In this document: positions 1-7,395 of the stretch, piece after piece
How positions within the stretch are numbered: position 1 is the stretch's first letter
Layout: every line of letters starts with the position of its first letter
Assembly (NCBI GenBank): GCA_934247125.1
Contig: CAKQIZ010000015.1
Coordinates: forward strand, 1-29,121
Origin: an uncultured Clostridia bacterium
Lineage (GTDB): Bacteria > Bacillota > Clostridia > Peptostreptococcales > Anaerovoracaceae
Length of the DNA stretch: 29,121 bases
Reading direction: 5' to 3'
Position numbers and translations under genes: made by a program
Notes under the pieces: generated by a model
Told to the model about the DNA's origin: nothing
The model's database searches: none
The model's input: the letters and a program-made list of their open reading frames with translations, nothing else

Positions 1-894
1 CTTCATGAAATCCGCCATATAAAGCACGCCCTTCGTCTTCGTCGAGTACACGCACGCAGGGTCGTTCAGCCATCCGAACATCGTTTCGGCTTCTACGCCT
101 TCTTCTGCGCAAAGCATCTGTGCGACTTCCTCTTTGTTGTTGTTTATATAGTCTATCGCCTCTGCCAGGGCTTTTATGAATGCGTCGTAAAGCTCCGGAT
201 CCTTCTCTTTGAGACTTGTCGATGCGACCGCCACGATGAATGAATTACCGTCAGGCCACGCGTCAGCTACGCCTTCAACTTCATGTATGCTGTCATCAGT
301 CGCCTCCTTGTATACATAAGGCGCTGTTGTCAGCTGGCACTCGACGCTTCCCGAAATCAGTGCCGACATACCGTCAGGATGCGACATTGCAACGATGTTG
401 TGATCCAGAGCATGCGCATCTCCGAGCTCCTTCTCAGCTGCCATCGCCAGTATTATATGCTGGATACTGCCTATATTCACAAGGGCGATCTTCTTTTTAC
501 CTATATCCTTCAGAGATTTTACTTTTTTGCTGCTCGTCATCAGCCGGTTCGGCTGCGCAGAGACACCGGAACATATCTTATACGGAACTCCGCTCGTCAC
601 TCCCGTTATGACCGGCGCCAGACCCATGGCTCCTATATCGATGTCCCCTGATGCAAAACCCTCGTTTATCGCCTGTCCGGAATTGAGCACGCTCCATTCC
701 ACCTCGACGCCGTCATAATACTTTTCTATCAGCTGCTTTTCCTGCATGATCTTGAACGGAGCATATGCCATACCGTACTGCTGGACGATCTTGAGCTTCA
801 CGCCCGACTCGTCACCGCTGCCGCCGCATGACGAAAGACCCGCTATCATCACTGCCGCCAGCATCAACGCCAATGCTTTTCTGATTCTTTTCAT
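1..894 (-). CDS. ABC transporter substrate-binding lipoprotein (NMT1/SsuA-like), 3' end off window
   Basis: The reading frame is open from an ATG at 894 to the left edge, so 298 residues are visible and the C-terminus is missing. The N-terminus has two Lys/Arg clusters, a hydrophobic stretch and a lipobox (LSSC, lipidated Cys about residue 23), followed by a Gly/Ser linker. This points to a membrane-anchored lipoprotein on the outer face. The mature part reads like a periplasmic-binding-protein fold of the nitrate/sulfonate/thiamine-precursor (NMT1/THI5, SsuA) class: an IVQQYGMAYAPF start, GQAINEGFASGDIDIG, and an SALISGSVECQL segment. Substrate cannot be told from sequence. AAAGGTG lies 6 bases before the start. 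Permease and ATPase genes would be expected further left, outside the window. It is divergent from the acyl ligase. Family confidence is good, substrate unknown. Confidence 0.85.
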   Translation of the reverse strand, partial: MKRIRKALALMLAAVMIAGLSSCGGSGDESGVKLKIVQQYGMAYAPFKIMQEKQLIEKYYDGVEVEWSVLNSGQAINEGFASGDIDIGAMGLAPVITGVTSGVPYKICSGVSAQPNRLMTSSKKVKSLKDIGKKKIALVNIGSIQHIILAMAAEKELGDAHALDHNIVAMSHPDGMSALISGSVECQLTTAPYVYKEATDDSIHEVEGVADAWPDGNSFIVAVASTSLKEKDPELYDAFIKALAEAIDYINNNKEEVAQMLCAEEGVEAETMFGWLNDPACVYSTKTKGVLYMADFMK

Positions 895-940
895 ACTCTT
901 CACCTTTTACCTGTAAATATTCCGCGCCTGCCGCCCCATG

Positions 941-970
941 TTCACATTTCTGTAATTACCGGAATATAAT
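941..970 (+). promoter_or_regulatory. Candidate sigma-A promoter for the acyl ligase
   Basis: TTCACA (941-946), an 18-bp spacer and TATAAT (965-970). It would give a leader of about 130 bases before the ligase start. That leader contains a short hairpin, GCTGTC (1074-1079) with GGCAGC (1085-1090), just upstream of the AAGGAGGA ribosome site. Pattern match only. Confidence 0.45.
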
Positions 971-1109
971 ATCACAGTGCCTTTGATATTTGTAGAATAA
1001 CATCGAAGTTTCACAAAAAAACCACGTCATGCCCGGCGCTATATGGTATCATGATTCTGCAAGAAAGCAGAGCGCTGTCTCTGAGGCAGCTGCCACAAGG
1101 AGGACCCGA

Positions 1110-2663
1110 ATGAAACTGTACCCTTCAGTCGTACAACATATAGCTCACAATTCATATGCCGATCCCGACCGGCTCTGCATGGCAGACAGCCGCAGCGCTT
1201 TTTCATACAGCGAAGTCTGGAGCAGGATCTACGGACTTTCGCAAAGGCTGCACGAGCTCGGTGTCACGCAGAACCGATGCGTCGCAGTCGAATGTAGCCA
1301 GAACGCAGGCTACATGATATGTGAATTCGCTATACAGCTTCTCGGCGGCATATTCGTCCCTATAGAGAAAAATGCTGCAGCAGGCAGGCTCGCAGAGATC
1401 CTGATCGATACACAGGCCGTCCTTTATATAGGAAAGGATCCTGCAAAGCTCAGTGCCGCGCTCGATATCATACAGACATCCTGCGAATCGTCACAGCACA
1501 GCACAGCTCCCGGATTCATGGACATCAGCCGGGCTGCAGACTTTGCATATGCACCTGAAGACATCCCTCTTCCGGGCGAGATGCTTTTCCCCGAAGCACA
1601 GCAGACTGCGGAAATACTGTTTTCCACCGGAACCACCGGCAAATCCAAGGGTATCGTCCTGACGCACGGAAACGACATGGCGATAGCCGAAAACGTGATG
1701 TGCGGCGTCGGTATGAAAAAAGACAACGTCGAACTGATCCCCATGCCGCTCAGTCACTCGCACGGTCTTCGAAGGACCTATGCCAACATGGTGAACGGCA
1801 GCGCTGCGGTGTTCTCAGACGGTGTGACACTGCTCAAGAAGGTCTTCACGCTGATGGACGAATACCACGTGACCGCGATGGATCTGTCCCCGAGCATGCT
1901 TTCCATCATATTCAAGCTTTCAAAAGACAGGCTGGGCGAATATGCGGACAGGCTCGATTACATCCAGCTCGGTTCGGCTCCGCTCCCCGAAGAAGACAAG
2001 CTGCATCTGAGCAGGATACTGCCCGATACGCGACTTTACAATTTTTACGGAAGCACGGAAGCCGGCTGCTCATGCCTGCTCGACTTCAACTCGATGGCCG
2101 GAAGACCGGGATGCATCGGAAAACCGGCAGTCAACGCGCAGTTCATCGTCGTCGATGAGGACCGCAGAGAGATCGCTTCATCACCGGAGAATCCGGGATT
2201 CCTCGCAAGCTCCGGCGCGATAAACATGAAAGAGTATTTCCGGGAACCGGAGCTCACCGCCGAGACTATGCAGAACGGCTACATTTACACAAAAGACCTG
2301 GGCTACATCGACAAAGACGGCTACATATACATGCTCGGCAGGAAAGACGACGTGATCAACTACGGCGGCATCAAGATCTCGCCTGAAGAGATCGAGAGCA
2401 TCGTCATGCAGAACCCTTTGATAAAGGACTGCGCCTGCGTGCCTGTCAGGGATGCCCTTACCGGTCAGGCTCCGAAGCTTTACATAGCACTCAGCGAAGC
2501 CGGAGAGACCTCCTATGACAAGAAGGGATTCAAGTCGTTCCTCGCATCCCATCTGGACGCGAACAAACAGCCGAAATATATAGAGACAATAAAAGAGATC
2601 CCGCGGACCTTCAACGGGAAGATCAGACGGAATCTGCTTACAGACCGCGATAAGGATCAGTGA
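1110..2663 (+). CDS. AMP-forming acyl ligase (class I adenylate-forming enzyme), probably feeds an acyl carrier protein
   Basis: 517 residues. An ATG at 1029 is in frame, but the ATG at 1110 follows AAGGAGGA (1097-1104) and aligns with the family start, so it is preferred. The ANL-superfamily core motifs are intact: P-loop FSTGTTGKSKG (171-181), A5 motif YNFYGSTEAG (from 310), the ribose-binding Asp in YTKDLG (D396), hinge GRKDDVINYGG, and the catalytic C-terminal Lys in NGKIRR (about K504). The enzyme should activate a carboxylic acid as acyl-AMP and pass it to a thiol. A convergent MBOAT acyltransferase and a free acyl carrier protein lie next to it. I therefore infer that the acceptor is that ACP (DltA-like logic) rather than CoA, but an ordinary acyl-CoA synthetase cannot be excluded. 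The substrate acid is not predictable by eye. Confidence 0.88.
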   Translation: MKLYPSVVQHIAHNSYADPDRLCMADSRSAFSYSEVWSRIYGLSQRLHELGVTQNRCVAVECSQNAGYMICEFAIQLLGGIFVPIEKNAAAGRLAEILIDTQAVLYIGKDPAKLSAALDIIQTSCESSQHSTAPGFMDISRAADFAYAPEDIPLPGEMLFPEAQQTAEILFSTGTTGKSKGIVLTHGNDMAIAENVMCGVGMKKDNVELIPMPLSHSHGLRRTYANMVNGSAAVFSDGVTLLKKVFTLMDEYHVTAMDLSPSMLSIIFKLSKDRLGEYADRLDYIQLGSAPLPEEDKLHLSRILPDTRLYNFYGSTEAGCSCLLDFNSMAGRPGCIGKPAVNAQFIVVDEDRREIASSPENPGFLASSGAINMKEYFREPELTAETMQNGYIYTKDLGYIDKDGYIYMLGRKDDVINYGGIKISPEEIESIVMQNPLIKDCACVPVRDALTGQAPKLYIALSEAGETSYDKKGFKSFLASHLDANKQPKYIETIKEIPRTFNGKIRRNLLTDRDKDQ

Positions 2664-2702
2664 CCGGTCTGCCGTGCCTAAGCGGCACTCCGCCGATCCC
2701 GA

Positions 2703-4289
2703 TCAGAATCCACGGTATATGAACGCGCTGGCATCGTACCCCGGGCCGTATACGCCCAGTACGAGCACTGCTGCGAATCCCAGCAGCAGTATGGCCCAGC
2801 GCTTTTTTAATGCCATTTCACCCAGCGACTCGCGTATCTTCACGCCCTTTTCCTGCAGCCAGCTTATCCTGAACCAGACTGCGCATGCGAGGATGATGAT
2901 AATGAGATCGCCCCAGTTCAGGCCCAGCGACATCAGCGTTGTCCAGAACCCGGCGTCACTGCCTCCTCCGGAACTGAATATCGACGCATACATCGACATC
3001 GCCACCCCGAACGACGCGGCTTTAGGGAACATCCTTCCGACGACGATCAGGAAAAACGTCCTGAGCACGCAGAACACTTTCCAGCCCTCGCTCTGCACAT
3101 TTATATGAAAGAACTGCACGAGCTTTTTCAGCTGAGGCTCGAGAAGCAGTCCGAGGATTATGATCCCGCCGTTGTAAAGGCCGTACGCTATGTATTTGAA
3201 CTCGGCGCCGTGCCATATCCCGATCGTGATGAACGTCGCCATCTGCGCGACGAGTACCGGGAACAGCTTGCCTATGCGATCGCCGAAAACCTTTCTCAGG
3301 CTCTTGCCGGCCTTTCCGAAAAACTTCGAAAGCGATATCGGATAGAATATATAGTCTCTGCACCAGAAGCTCAGCGACATGTGCCATCTGCGCCAGAACT
3401 CCGAAATGCTGTCCGAAAAATACGGCCGCATGAAATTGTGCGACATCTCTATGCCCATCATGCCTGCGACTCCCCTGGCGATATCGATCCCGCCCGAAAA
3501 ATCTGCATATATCTGCACGCTGTACCCGAGCAGCGCTACGAACACTATCGCTCCGTGATAGTCCCCGTAGTTGTCGAATACCTGGCTCACCAGCACCGCT
3601 ACCCGGTCAGCGATCACGAGTTTCTTGAAAAACCCCCACAGTATCAGCTGCATTCCGTGCGTGAAATTCGTATACGAGAAGCTGTGCCCTTCGTAAAGCT
3701 GTCCGGCGAGCTGGTCATAGCGCGCGATAGGTCCCTGTACGATCTGCGGGAAAAACGAAAGGAACAGCGCAAATCGCGGCAGACTGCTGTCCGCCTCGAT
3801 CTTGCTCCTGTACAGATCTATTATGTATGCCGCCGACTGGAACGTGTAGAACGAGATCCCCAGCGGGATCAGTATTCCCAGATCGAACTGCACACCACCG
3901 TACGCCTGTGCCAGTATCTCTATGTAGTATCTGAAATATTTCAGCGCCGCGAGTACGCCAAAATCAGCCAGCAGTACGAGAAGGACCATTTTTCTCTTCC
4001 TTTTTTTCACTGCGGCTTTTAGTTCTTTTTTATCATCTCTGGAAAGCTCACTTTTGTGGGCTGCAAGATATTCTTTGTGCTCCGTATTGAGCCTGCCTAT
4101 GTACCTGCCTCCGAAGAAGGTCACGACCGTCGTGAATAGTATGAAAACAAAAGTTTTCGGGCTCGATATAAGATAGAACACGTAGCTGGCTGCCAGCAGC
4201 ACGACCCATCTGTTCTTCTGCGGCACAGCATAGTAGCAGCCGGTGACCGCTGCGACAAAGATCAGAAAATACAACGAAGTAAATGCCAT
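2703..4289 (-). CDS. MBOAT-family membrane O-acyltransferase (DltB/AlgI-like)
   Basis: 528 residues with about ten or more hydrophobic segments, an integral membrane protein. Family landmarks are present: YIPLGISFYTFQ-like segment near 141-151, PQIVQGPIARY (181-191), SEFWRRWHMSLSFWCRDYIFYP (296-317), and the catalytic His in GIWHG (H360). DltB and AlgI move an acyl group from a carrier across the membrane onto a polymer hydroxyl. Here the donor is probably the ACP encoded 31 bases upstream in the same operon. AAAGGGAG precedes the ATG. Its 3' end converges on the acyl ligase with only 39 bases between them and a weak 5-bp hairpin. No DltD-like protein is seen in the window. The acceptor could be teichoic acid, another glycan or peptidoglycan. 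Confidence 0.92.
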   Translation of the reverse strand: MAFTSLYFLIFVAAVTGCYYAVPQKNRWVVLLAASYVFYLISSPKTFVFILFTTVVTFFGGRYIGRLNTEHKEYLAAHKSELSRDDKKELKAAVKKRKRKMVLLVLLADFGVLAALKYFRYYIEILAQAYGGVQFDLGILIPLGISFYTFQSAAYIIDLYRSKIEADSSLPRFALFLSFFPQIVQGPIARYDQLAGQLYEGHSFSYTNFTHGMQLILWGFFKKLVIADRVAVLVSQVFDNYGDYHGAIVFVALLGYSVQIYADFSGGIDIARGVAGMMGIEMSHNFMRPYFSDSISEFWRRWHMSLSFWCRDYIFYPISLSKFFGKAGKSLRKVFGDRIGKLFPVLVAQMATFITIGIWHGAEFKYIAYGLYNGGIIILGLLLEPQLKKLVQFFHINVQSEGWKVFCVLRTFFLIVVGRMFPKAASFGVAMSMYASIFSSGGGSDAGFWTTLMSLGLNWGDLIIIILACAVWFRISWLQEKGVKIRESLGEMALKKRWAILLLGFAAVLVLGVYGPGYDASAFIYRGF

Positions 4290-4320
4290 TTAACAGTTCT
4301 CCCTTTCCTGCATCACCCGT

Positions 4321-4548
4321 CTATTCCTGCGCTCTGGTTATCAGCTCGACCATCGCATCCACGGAATTGAAGTTTTCCGGAACGAGGTCCTCCACCGATA
4401 TTTCCACGTCGAAAGTCTCGTTGAATTCGCCGACGATAGCTACGATATCAAGGGATTCAAGGATCCCATCGTCTATCAGCTTTGTGCTGTTTTCAAAATC
4501 CACATCGCTTCTTACGCCGGTCAGTATTTCCATTATTTCTTCTTTCAT
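4321..4548 (-). CDS. Acyl carrier protein (DltC-like)
   Basis: 75 residues from the ATG at 4548, which follows GGAG at 8 bases. A longer form from 4581 would add 11 residues without a better ribosome site. The phosphopantetheine attachment site is the Ser in DDGILESLDIV (Ser32 in the short form). The protein is acidic and four-helix in pattern, close in length to DltC (about 78). It is the first gene of a two-gene operon with the MBOAT acyltransferase, so it probably carries the acyl group that the neighbouring ligase activates and the MBOAT consumes. It differs from a fatty-acid AcpP by its context and by lacking the typical DSLD core wording. Confidence 0.9.
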   Translation of the reverse strand: MKEEIMEILTGVRSDVDFENSTKLIDDGILESLDIVAIVGEFNETFDVEISVEDLVPENFNSVDAMVELITRAQE

Positions 4549-4573
4549 TTCAAATTCTCCATTTCCTGTAATA

Positions 4574-4609
4574 AGCGGCATGCAGACAAATGTAAAGCTG
4601 CGTGCCGCT
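4574..4609. repeat. Hairpin in the ACP leader
   Basis: AGCGGCA (4574-4580) pairs with TGCCGCT (4603-4609), and an inner GCAG/CTGC extends the stem to about 11 pairs with one mismatch. It lies in the 5' leader of the ACP-MBOAT transcript. Read on the + strand it is followed by GTTTTT, like an intrinsic terminator facing the other way. Confidence 0.5.
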
Positions 4610-4624
4610 GTTTTTCACTCTTGA

Positions 4625-4653
4625 ATTTTAGCACCTGAATCTGTTGTAATCAA
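4625..4653 (-). promoter_or_regulatory. Promoter for the ACP-MBOAT operon
   Basis: On the minus strand: TTGATT (-35, 4648-4653), a 17-bp spacer and TAAAAT (-10, 4625-4630) preceded by TGc (extended -10). It lies about 77 bases upstream of the ACP start. Confidence 0.55.
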
Positions 4654-4700
4654 GGATAATATGTGTTGCCGCGGTGATATACCGCCGCTGTGCTGCCGCT

Positions 4701-5162
4701 CTATCGCGTCGCCTTGCCTGTCATCACCGAAATGCTGATCCTGACGACATGCGCCTCGTCCACGCTCGAATCTATATATTTCATGCCGCTCTCGATGAAA
4801 CCCGGACTCAGCTTTTTCACTATGCCGAGCAGCGCAGCTTTTTTCTTTGCTTCATTTTCCAGCACCTCGGCTTTTCCGAATGCGATCACTGAACGGTATT
4901 TCGTGTTGAACTGTTCCGGCATGAGCTCGACCGAATCCACGACTGTAAAACAGACATTATCGTTCGCCGCGATGTTGCCGAGCCTGTGTCCCTCAGTCGC
5001 ACAGTGAAAATATATCGCTCCGTCCATGAATACAAAGTTGACAGGAGTGCCGTATGGTATCCCGTCCCCGCTCACCGTAGAAAGCACACCATATTCGGCA
5101 GTTTCAAGCACTTCCATGATCTCTTCCTGCGATATCATTTTTTCTTTTCTTCTCATTTCCAT
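4701..5162 (-). CDS. NimA-like / pyridoxamine 5'-phosphate oxidase-family flavin split-barrel protein (copy 1)
   Basis: 153 residues from the ATG at 5162, which has AAGGAAGGTAAGG just before it. An ATG at 5192 is in frame but lies inside the end of the upstream gene. Features of the family: YGVLSTVSGDGIPYGTPVNFVFMDG strand pair, the YFHCATEGHRL segment that contacts flavin in this family, RSVIAFGKAEV, and the terminal MTGKATR. Such proteins bind FMN, and NimA members reduce nitroimidazoles. The physiological substrate is usually unknown. It is the second gene after DUF4491 (4-base gap), so the two are co-transcribed. A paralogue lies at 6720-7187. Confidence 0.88.
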   Translation of the reverse strand: MEMRRKEKMISQEEIMEVLETAEYGVLSTVSGDGIPYGTPVNFVFMDGAIYFHCATEGHRLGNIAANDNVCFTVVDSVELMPEQFNTKYRSVIAFGKAEVLENEAKKKAALLGIVKKLSPGFIESGMKYIDSSVDEAHVVRISISVMTGKATR

Positions 5163-5166
5163 GACC

Positions 5167-5580
5167 TTACCTTCCTTTCTTTTCATTATCATTATGGCAG
5201 TTCACCGCGTGAACCACGCATTTATCTGTCATTCCTTCGCGGCATGACGACGCGCCGTCGCCGCCGGATCCGCCAGCCACCTGCCGTTTTGCATCTCCAT
5301 TTCTCGCCGGATTGGCCGGAAACCAGCCTTTCCTGACTCTTTCCTTCTGTTCACGCAGTTCCTTGATGCTCCACATGCAGCTGCATCCTGTCACGCCGAG
5401 CACGCACGAAAGCATCGTGTTCGACGCCAGCACACTGCCGCCGATCAGCACGATCCCTGCCGCCAGAAAAATCGGCCAGCACCTTTCTGTCAGATGATAT
5501 TCAGCTTTTATCACTATAGGATGAAAAACACCGATGATCATAAATGTGATCACTGCGATCACGACGCCGTAAAAATTCAA
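5167..5580 (-). CDS. DUF4491-family small membrane protein with extra C-terminal tail
   Basis: 137 residues from a TTG at 5580 placed six bases after GGAGGT, a better start than any upstream ATG. It begins NFYGVVIAVITFMIIGVFHP, followed by IKAEYHLTERCWPIFL, a third hydrophobic segment and WSIKELREQKERVRKGWFPANP. This matches my memory of the DUF4491 family (function unknown, about 100 residues, three membrane segments). After PANPARN the protein continues about 40 residues with a Gly/Ser/Asp- and Cys-rich tail that does not look like the family and could be a read-on. It is transcribed away from the MocR-like fragment, with the NimA-like gene downstream. Confidence 0.8.
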   Translation of the reverse strand: MNFYGVVIAVITFMIIGVFHPIVIKAEYHLTERCWPIFLAAGIVLIGGSVLASNTMLSCVLGVTGCSCMWSIKELREQKERVRKGWFPANPARNGDAKRQVAGGSGGDGASSCREGMTDKCVVHAVNCHNDNEKKGR

Positions 5581-5648
5581 GAATCCACCTCCACATTCTT
5601 CCTCTCTTCTTTGTTTTATAGTACAATAAAATCGCACCTTTAGAAAGA

Positions 5649-5683
5649 GCCAGTTGCAAATATTCTGCAGGGGCCGGTTGCAA
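5649..5683. promoter_or_regulatory. Direct repeat operator candidate between DUF4491 and the MocR-like gene
   Basis: GCCAGTTGCAA (5649-5659) and GCCGGTTGCAA (5673-5683) match at 10 of 11 bases, 24 bp apart and in the same orientation. They lie in the divergent intergenic region next to a GntR/MocR-type DNA-binding gene. MocR-family regulators commonly bind direct repeats beside their own gene, so this is a plausible self-operator (inference). Confidence 0.5.
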
Positions 5684-5738
5684 GAGCGACAGCCTGCAGG
5701 CATGGCATTCATCAAACAGAAAACATCAGGAGGTGCAC

Positions 5739-5975
5739 ATGATATACATTGACAAAACCAGCGGCATACCGCTTTATAAACAGATATATTCCAGCATCGC
5801 TTCCAACATACTTACAGGTGTGATACCGTCCGGCCACCGTCTTCCTTCGACGCGAAAACTCGCGCAGGAGCTTTCCGTAGGCCGGAACACTGCGGAAAAG
5901 GCATACAAACAGCTTGAGGCAGAGGGTTACATCACCGCCAGAGCCGGGAGCGCCCTTCCCCGGGATCATGGCTAA
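5739..5975 (+). CDS. GntR/MocR-type winged-helix domain, truncated
   Basis: 78 residues from the ATG at 5739, with AGGAGG at 5728-5733. The whole protein is a GntR-class winged helix: IPLYKQIYSSIASNILTGVIPSGHRLPSTRKLAQELSVGRNTAEKAYKQLEAEGYI. The wording IDKTSGIPLYKQIY and RNTAEKAYKQLEAEGYITARAGS is that of MocR/PdxR regulators, which continue for about 380 residues as an aminotransferase-like PLP-binding domain. Here the frame stops eight residues after ARAGS, where that domain's linker would begin, and the next gene's promoter follows at once. It is therefore either a remnant of a MocR regulator or a surviving stand-alone repressor. An intact ribosome site and start argue that it is still translated. 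Confidence 0.75.
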   Translation: MIYIDKTSGIPLYKQIYSSIASNILTGVIPSGHRLPSTRKLAQELSVGRNTAEKAYKQLEAEGYITARAGSALPRDHG

Positions 5976-6015
5976 ACTGCGCGACACGTGGGCAATGTGA
6001 CGTCGATCAATTCAC

Positions 6016-6044
6016 TTGCTTTTGATATTTTTTTAAATTATGAT
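6016..6044 (+). promoter_or_regulatory. Promoter for the flavin reductase and second NimA-like gene
   Basis: TTGCTT (6016-6021), a 17-bp spacer and TATGAT (6039-6044) in an AT-rich patch, 39 bases before the flavin reductase start. Confidence 0.5.
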
Positions 6045-6083
6045 AGTAATATAAATAACAGTAATATTCAAGGAGGGATCTCA

Positions 6084-6650
6084 ATGAAAAAGAGCCTTGG
6101 GGCAAACCCGTACACATTCCCGATGCCGGTGCTGATGATCGCGACTTACGGCGCTGACGGCAAGGTCGACGTGATGAATATGGCATGGGGCGGCGTATGC
6201 GCGAACAACATGGTCGCGCTCAACATCACGGAAACGCACAAAACTTCACAGAACATAAAAGAAAGAATGGCGTTCACGCTCAGTATCGCTGACGTCGATC
6301 ATCTGAAAGAAGCTGATTTCTTCGGCATTGCCAGCGGCAACGACATGGAAGACAAGTTCGAAAGAAGCGGACTTCACGCAGTGAAGAGCGAAAAAGTCGA
6401 TGCTCCTATAGTAGAAGAGTTCCCGCTTACGCTCGAGTGCAGGGTCGCAGAGCTCCAGCACACAGCTTACGGTTTCAGAGTCCTTGGCGAGATCGTAGAT
6501 GTGCTCGCAGATGAAAAAGTCCTGGATGAAGACGGTATCGTAGACATCTCGAAGCTCAATGCATTCGCATTCGATCCGTTCGGCAGCGGATACTACAGGA
6601 TAGGCGAAAAAGTCGGTGATGCATGGGGAGACGGCGACGAGCTCATGTAA
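6084..6650 (+). CDS. Flavin reductase-family (DIM6/NTAB-like) FMN-binding protein
   Basis: 188 residues from the ATG at 6084, preceded by AAGGAGGG. An upstream in-frame ATG at 5988 has no ribosome site. The opening NPYTFPMPVLMIATYGADGKVDVMNMAWGGVCANNMVALNI is the flavin reductase-like split-barrel signature, with ETHKTSQNIKERMAFTLSIA following. The C-terminus NAFAFDPFGSGYYRIGEKVG is also typical. It should bind FMN and act as a cytosolic oxidoreductase. Partners and substrate cannot be told. It is co-directional with the NimA-like gene 69 bases downstream. Both are flavin split-barrel proteins, and together with the genes across the divergent promoter they suggest a small flavin/redox module. 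Confidence 0.88.
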   Translation: MKKSLGANPYTFPMPVLMIATYGADGKVDVMNMAWGGVCANNMVALNITETHKTSQNIKERMAFTLSIADVDHLKEADFFGIASGNDMEDKFERSGLHAVKSEKVDAPIVEEFPLTLECRVAELQHTAYGFRVLGEIVDVLADEKVLDEDGIVDISKLNAFAFDPFGSGYYRIGEKVGDAWGDGDELM

Positions 6651-6719
6651 AACTGCAGCTCACACTCGACCGCCTGCATTTCCGCCCATTTATAAAAGTT
6701 ATTAAAAAGGAGAAAAACT

Positions 6720-7187
6720 ATGTTCAGAGAAATGAGATCAAAAGCAAACATGCTGACAAATGAAGAAATCGAAACCATCCTGAGGACTTCACCAAACGGA
6801 ACTCTCGCGCTTTACGGTGAAAACGGCTATCCTTACTCCGTACCGGTGAATTTTGTGTACTTGAACGGCAAGATCTATTTCCACGGCGCAGCTGAGGGCT
6901 ACAAGCTCGACTGCATGAAAAAGGATCCGCACGTTTCATTCAGCGTTATCGGTAAAGATGACATCGCGAAGGAAAACTTCACGACGCTGTTCTCAAGCGT
7001 GATAGCTTTCGGAACTGTAAGAGTCATTGATACTATGGAAGAAAAGTTCCCTGTGCTCGAGGGCATGGTAGGAAAGTATTCGCCTGAGTTCATGGAAAGC
7101 GGCAAAGAGCTGATCAGCAAGGGATGCGGTTCTGTTGCTTACGAGCTCACGATCGATCACATGACAGGCAAGAAAGGTATGCTGTAA
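6720..7187 (+). CDS. NimA-like / pyridoxamine 5'-phosphate oxidase-family protein (copy 2)
   Basis: 155 residues; AAAGGAG lies 8 bases before the ATG. It is a paralogue of the 4701-5162 product, with the same sequence of landmarks: NGTLALYGENGYPYSVPVNFVYLNGKIYFHGAAEGYKL, a VIAFGTVRV strand, KYSPEFMESGKELI and a terminal MTGKKG. The copies differ clearly (for example the YFHC to YFHG change and EGHR to EGYK), so this is an old duplication. Probable FMN-binding flavoprotein; a role in nitro-compound reduction is a family possibility, not demonstrated here. It ends just before a strong terminator. Confidence 0.88.
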   Translation: MFREMRSKANMLTNEEIETILRTSPNGTLALYGENGYPYSVPVNFVYLNGKIYFHGAAEGYKLDCMKKDPHVSFSVIGKDDIAKENFTTLFSSVIAFGTVRVIDTMEEKFPVLEGMVGKYSPEFMESGKELISKGCGSVAYELTIDHMTGKKGML

Positions 7188-7302
7188 GATCCTGCAAAGC
7201 CTGCAGGCAATGCCTCGGCAGGCGAAACAGCAAACAATGACATACGCTGTGATGCATGCGCTGTATCAACGGCACAGCGCCTGACGTCAAACAAAAACTG
7301 AG

Positions 7303-7368
7303 AAGTGCCGATGCCCCGGAAGCTTGAGTATCATCTCATTTCCCGGAGTCCGGCACTTTTTATTTTTT
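7303..7368 (+). terminator. Intrinsic terminator after the flavin/redox genes
   Basis: AAGTGCCG (7303-7310) pairs with CGGCACTT (7351-7358), and TTTTTATTTTTT follows. An inner TGAG/CTCA hairpin lies in the long loop. It separates the + strand redox genes from the convergent exporter. Confidence 0.7.
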
Positions 7369-7395
7369 CCAAAGCCTGCAAATGCTATACGGCCA

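Noticed and set aside
2664..2702. Terminator between the convergent ligase and MBOAT genes
   Set aside because: Only a 5-bp stem (GTGCC/GGCAC) without a T-run on either strand.
3105..4022. Long + strand frame of 305 codons
   Set aside because: Entirely antisense to the MBOAT gene, which has clear motifs. The frame is rich in Arg, His and Tyr, as expected from a codon-bias shadow.
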